DNA from: Clostridia bacterium
GTDB lineage: Bacteria > Bacillota > Clostridia > Oscillospirales > CAG-382
Assembly (NCBI GenBank): GCA_017560285.1
Contig: JAFYOG010000209.1
Location: 1 to 8,490, forward strand
Direction of reading: 5' to 3'
Length of the DNA stretch: 8,490 nt
Below the pieces are notes generated by a model. That model did not search any database and was not told the origin of the DNA. It was given only the letters and a program-made list of their open reading frames with translations. This document shows, in pieces, positions 8,101 through 8,490 of the stretch (positions are counted from its first letter, which is position 1; every line of letters starts with the position of its first letter). The position numbers were made by a program, and so were the translations under genes.

Positions 8101-8490
8101 TGGATACAGGTAACTCCCGTTGGCGTTGACCAAGAGGGCTACGACGAATTGCGTTGTCTTACCTGCGGATATTTGCTTGATACCAGAACCTTCGAAGCAT
8201 TGCACGAACCTGCAAGCGATAAATGGTTTAGCGATAGCGACAGCCACTGGAAGCAGTGCGGCTGCGGCAAGCATTTGGAAGAAGCTGACCACGACGAGGG
8301 CAAATGGGTTACCACCAAGGAAAACGGTGTTGACGTTGTAGGTAGCAAGGAATTGCGTTGTACCGTTTGCGGTTACGTACTTGATACCCAAGAAATCCCC
8401 GCTACCCACGAGCCCGCCAACAACGGCAAGTGGTACAGCGACGGCGACAGCCACTGGCAGATTTGCGGTTGCGGCAAGCACCTTAACGAA
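2026..8490 (+). CDS. Giant secreted multidomain glycerophosphodiester phosphodiesterase, partial (3' end outside window)
   Basis: An uninterrupted frame of 2155 codons with no stop before the right edge. The protein starts MKRLTSFLLVLAMLVSC and has a signal peptide with likely cleavage near AVAA-E (residues 26-30); LVSC at 14-17 also resembles a lipobox. Domains by residue: F5/8C-like D1 about 34-187; module A1 200-318; D2 326-485; D3 486-649; D4 650-813; Pro-rich linker 814-831; A2 832-972; GDPD-like domain without catalytic residues 973-1172; catalytic GDPD 1183-1453; Ig-like 1454-1542; helical segment 1546-1610; D5 1611-1785; A3 1786-1917; cysteine repeats from 1921. GDPDs hydrolyse glycerophosphodiesters to glycerol-3-phosphate and an alcohol; here the substrate should be extracellular (phospholipid head groups or teichoic-acid-like polymers), with the D modules probably binding glycans. 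Codon usage resembles proS, with no sign of recent transfer. A surface anchor, if any, lies beyond the window. Confidence 0.93.
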   Translation, partial: MKRLTSFLLVLAMLVSCFATMFVTTAVAAETVISVGKSYSTTATLHASMPDGGHDLTDGSKSNPNAGTNAGGPYVGYQSSPVEIILDLGSAQNSNVYTVYAAGNFWGISAPKKLEISYSNAKDGTYTSVGGAVSITKIGNGDTIDGGVVSLHTLKFTASSHINARFIKFTITPTGTFTWLDEIEVAYDSSLPNLILPEGAVRVHHVNKLVNSGEISVFTDHAAFATADPNGWGVYYQLRSTGNANEYKVIAANSNPGAKYSTNGWTFADASGDIYMQVNGGTANASVYSLAADDVVTFINLTLTAGDYTNTYVYPGTAAGQLNGAGRYTLSIEPRANYADSNRTKLTDGLKNTPVVGAADKYNAFDVPAGKTLDIILDLGAVKKTDTYTVYTGNGFYGVQLPSNLEIYYSDKADGEYTKANGRFVSTYTKDGTPYNNGTQDITPKLYTVSLVCDEAINARYIKFCITAAANNVIWMDEIEATLSAKNGPVIQSYTYSIDPRANYADGANKLIDGVKGSLDVTGNDRDKYVGFDVPGTMDVVLDLGIVRDTDTYTIYTAENFWGVWTPNNVTVSVCNTANGVFTPVSGKMTKQKIADGVTYNNGTSDITPHIYTVTFTTDYIVSARYIKLTFIPRGTTLWLNEIEATLSENSSINASYTTNSTAYHADTRVDDGIKLTDGIRSSVDFSGSNYAAWTGIESLEILLDLGKVKSTDTYSLYSVENFWGVHTPTTFSVAYSDAADGEFTAIEGNFSKIAVGDGDYYVSSGSTGYTSELYELRITATEAVDAQFIKFTIPLNGANLWLDEVSASLGAVVYPEPVPTKVDPNSPTTQCNVHHVDKAAGTNEISVFTSLDKLIALEGGWGAYYQLRQTPNTNEYSVVGYCSNPHDNVANDAFTKDVFKEKLNFTTISKWAVPSGYALDIYMVVKGATANPSIYHMDIGDTVTFRNLTLTEGDYTNTTVMGSAASGTVSGMIDNEIVTNNLVHALANVQTVNGIITADNAPNDGFFSGSLDYNATLKACVANKVLPTIQIDNSTQATALISAMKATGCYDVNVISASAAVLAQIRAAHAIPRTGLIYNLSKNSMTSAEIHALRQTVRSAPASFIVTNTASLSKAVVSELQEVGIAVWAKLSNAADSADFALEAVSALTAGVNGVISTDATAINDLINTHFVKDTFTHTPTVVGHRGYPRKGTENTIASFIAAYEYGADIFELDVYTTVDNALVLFHDSSFGSAWGLANTTFTGTEAEGRIRDMTKAQVDQIRYKTGEKITYLDEILAYFQDKDIRIFIEFKGSEYERTVKATADAVKAYGMEDQVCIISAALAYIEQANKYLTGTTNSYVYASTSLTGYAPQNTPEWNYTNSSKENLSILSYALMMAQASPYNANLSPSANSVSNGFRIDNFMGESTTNRGLVLNPWTYGNAWANNVAFFSKLDSITTDELDWFTDMAKFVTAEDVLLFNGQTYSGKGFTYTTYGKDVINVPEEDIVYSVISGDSVKVDANGKLVAVGEGESKVIMGYKTENTSGYAYTIYSEVVTVTVDSDNVDILKPLIALAEKMTVKDFGENDLIKLRELYAKAVNLVSTNSTDAAAISETAIALSELLDKRYDNCISNLPIKDYTAPEGNYYKWDSSIGAPSTELHPDYIDDGIRLTDGNKSVLDIRTTAYSVWQYSTAFTAVDITVNLGAVKDANIFTGYFAEYTPDGITAPTTMSISYQDPADGSWKTATVSVEKALVAENGSTKLYKLVAKSDKMLNTQYVKFNIPFVNSHFVWMDEVEVTCANGNQVEGDYIYVTGFDKVMSGGASVIYTHGTVQSKDMAWTTNILIEWSDFHNGYVVKSVTDGTGAENTPAVTLTEGQILLAVHDWETGVTDGTAVIGSADNKAKAKAVKVGQILKGFGVDVENTALSLAPYVRFIDPDHICEENGEGWASDETSHWHNCVCGEILDKDNHDNGEWITTKEADVDVVGRKELKCTVCGYTLESEEIPAAHAPADIDKWFNNETNHWQECGCGKHLNEFKHDQGEWIQVTPVGVDQEGYDELRCLTCGYLLDTRTFEALHEPASDKWFSDSDSHWKQCGCGKHLEEADHDEGKWVTTKENGVDVVGSKELRCTVCGYVLDTQEIPATHEPANNGKWYSDGDSHWQICGCGKHLNE
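2125..2586 (+). repeat. F5/8C (discoidin)-like module D1
   Basis: Residues about 34-187. Hallmarks shared with the later copies: LTDG (56-59), a VEIILDLG strand, YTVYAAGNFWG, a LEISYS...DGTY strand pair, RFIKFTI, and the closing WLDEIEV (Trp179). This pattern matches F5/8 type C / CBM32-like beta-sandwiches, which usually bind sugars; the ligand here is unknown. Confidence 0.7.
2623..2982 (+). repeat. Unnamed beta-rich module A1
   Basis: Residues about 200-318, starting VRVHHVNK. It shares with A2 (4519-4941) the landmarks VHHV(N/D)K, GEISVFT / NEISVFT, GWG(V/A)YYQLR, NEY(K/S)V, the SNP turn, DIYM.V, TAN.S(V/I)Y, and a closing (V/N)LTLT.GDYTNT strand. I do not recognise a named family. The copies sit between ligand-binding-type modules, suggesting a structural or accessory binding role. 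Confidence 0.6.
3001..4464 (+). repeat. Three tandem F5/8C-like modules D2-D3-D4
   Basis: Copies at 3001-3480, 3481-3972 and 3973-4464, each about 160 residues. All share L(T/I)DG near the start, a (I/V)(I/V)LDLG or ILLDLG strand, TDTY(T/S), an aromatic (N/G)(F)(W/Y)G turn, (R/Q)(Y/F)IKF or YIKL, and a closing W(M/L)(D/N)E(I/V). D2 and D3 are closest: both have EPRANYAD or DPRANYAD, and DNA positions 3025-3041 and 3523-3539 are identical over 17 bp, 498 bp apart. This suggests that D3 and D2 arose by a relatively recent duplication. Confidence 0.75.
4519..4941 (+). repeat. Unnamed beta-rich module A2
   Basis: Residues about 832-972, the second and clearest relative of A1, starting CNVHHVDK after a Pro-rich linker (VYPEPVPTKVDPNSP). 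It is somewhat longer than A1 owing to an insertion around the FTKDVFKEKLNF segment. It directly precedes the GDPD-like region. Confidence 0.6.
4942..5541 (+). other. GDPD-like TIM-barrel domain lacking catalytic motifs
   Basis: Residues about 973-1172. Segments LPTIQID, YDVNVISASAAVLAQIRAAH, IPRTGLIYNL, ASFIVTN and GIAVWAKLSN, ending in AGVNGVISTD, parallel the later strands of a GDPD barrel (EiK strand, SF-loop, WTVN-like strand, 'GvdgIiTD' strand). There is no HRG...ENT, no E-x-D strand and no HD dyad, so it should be inactive. It lies immediately before the complete GDPD domain. The assignment is by pattern only. Confidence 0.55.
5572..6384 (+). other. Catalytic glycerophosphodiester phosphodiesterase (GDPD) domain
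   Basis: Residues about 1183-1453. Motifs in order: VVGHRGYP (His1186, Arg1187); GTENTIASF (Glu1195, Asn1196); GADIFELDVYTT (Glu1213, Asp1215); LVLFHD (His1228, Asp1229); FIEFKG (Glu1291, Lys1293); NPWTYGN (Trp1419); SITTDE (Asp1441). These are the two catalytic histidines and the metal-binding acidic residues of the GlpQ/UgpQ family, so the domain should be active with a divalent metal. A loop with many Asn/Ser residues (about 1348-1405) interrupts the barrel before the WTYGN strand. Confidence 0.9.
6385..6651 (+). other. Ig-like (BIG2-type) domain
   Basis: Residues about 1454-1542. DIVYSVISGDSVKVDANGKL followed by VAVGEGESKVIMGYK and a final SEVVTVTV strand is the usual BIG2 signature ('vs.nG.v.a...G.a.I.v'). 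Such domains commonly act as spacers in bacterial surface proteins. The first third (FNGQTYSGKGFTYTTYG) is less typical. Confidence 0.65.
6661..6855 (+). other. Short helical (FIVAR-like) segment
   Basis: Residues about 1546-1610: three predicted amphipathic helices (ILKPLIALAEKM; ENDLIKLRELYAKAVNLV; AAAISETAIALSELLDKRY) with an 'A...V' spacing resembling FIVAR spacer domains, which often lie between Ig-like and discoidin modules in surface enzymes. The family assignment is tentative. Confidence 0.5.
6856..7380 (+). repeat. F5/8C-like module D5, divergent copy
   Basis: Residues about 1611-1785. It retains LTDGNKS, a VDITVNLG strand, a SISYQDPADGSW strand pair, YVKFNI and the closing WMDEVEV (Trp1773). 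The NFWG turn of the other copies is replaced by GYFAEYTPDG, and the N-terminal arm is longer. Confidence 0.65.
7381..7776 (+). repeat. Divergent third A-type module (A3)
   Basis: Residues about 1786-1917. The opening YIYVTGFDKVMSGGASVIYT, a W-containing strand, GYVVKSV, LTEGQILLAVHDW, KVGQILKGFGVDVEN and APYVRF follow the same order of elements as A1 and A2, but with low identity. It follows D5, as A1 follows D1 and A2 follows D4. Confidence 0.4.
7786..8490 (+). repeat. C-terminal cysteine-pair repeats (at least 4 copies)
   Basis: Repeat starts at 7786, 7996, 8203 and 8407 (spacings 210, 207 and 204 bp, i.e. 70, 69 and 68 residues); the fourth is cut by the window. Each copy: H(E/A)PA, KW(F/Y)...SHW, a CxCG pair (CVCG or CGCG), H(D)xGxW, a ...VDVVG-like turn, then CTVCG or CLTCG and a EIPA-like end. 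Two Cys pairs per unit with nearby His residues resemble a zinc-ribbon-like fold, which is frequent at the C-termini of surface proteins of gut Clostridia. DNA similarity between copies is high (for example the block encoding CGKHLNE occurs in copies 2 and 4), pointing to recent expansion. Confidence 0.8.

Noticed and set aside
3154..8481. Several long minus-strand open frames (about 140-300 codons) opposite the giant gene
   Set aside because: They are shadows of the large frame: strong use of GTT, AAC, ACC and GAC codons in the real gene suppresses antisense stops. Their products are Val/Gly/Asn-rich with no domain pattern.
7786..8490. Regularly spaced repeats as a possible CRISPR array or satellite
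   Set aside because: Spacing of about 204-210 bp, continuous coding frame and conserved Cys/Trp/His codons show these are protein repeats.

Overview
The window looks like chromosomal DNA of a Bacillota (Clostridia-type) bacterium, probably an uncultured gut lineage. This is inferred from AT-rich spacers with sigma-A consensus promoters, purine-rich ribosome binding sites, a type-3 ProS, and the style of the secreted proteins (F5/8C-like modules, Ig-like fold, CxCG/CxxCG repeats, all common in gut Clostridia). No species can be named from the sequence alone.

Layout: (1) 1-257, minus strand: the first 85 codons of a secreted protein or lipoprotein that runs off the left edge. (2) 258-414: a short AT-rich divergent intergenic region with a clear plus-strand promoter and a weaker minus-strand candidate. 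(3) 415-1854, plus: proS, a complete prolyl-tRNA synthetase, followed by a rho-independent terminator. (4) 1956-1984: a promoter with perfect -35 and -10 hexamers and 17-bp spacing. (5) 2026-8490, plus: one uninterrupted reading frame of 2155 codons that runs off the right edge.

The large frame encodes a giant exported multidomain protein. In order: signal peptide; F5/8C (discoidin)-like module D1; an unnamed beta-rich module A1; D2, D3 and D4 in tandem; A2; a GDPD-like domain without the catalytic motifs; a GDPD (glycerophosphodiester phosphodiesterase) domain with all catalytic motifs; an Ig-like (BIG2-type) domain; a short helical domain; D5; a divergent A3; and at least four copies of a 68-70 residue repeat with paired cysteines. 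The likely role is binding an extracellular glycan or surface polymer and hydrolysing a glycerophosphodiester (phospholipid head group or teichoic-acid-like polymer).

The three genes have no evident functional link: proS is housekeeping and transcriptionally insulated, with its own promoter and terminator. I see no RNA genes, mobile elements, CRISPR arrays or defence system. What deserves attention is the architecture of the giant GDPD protein.
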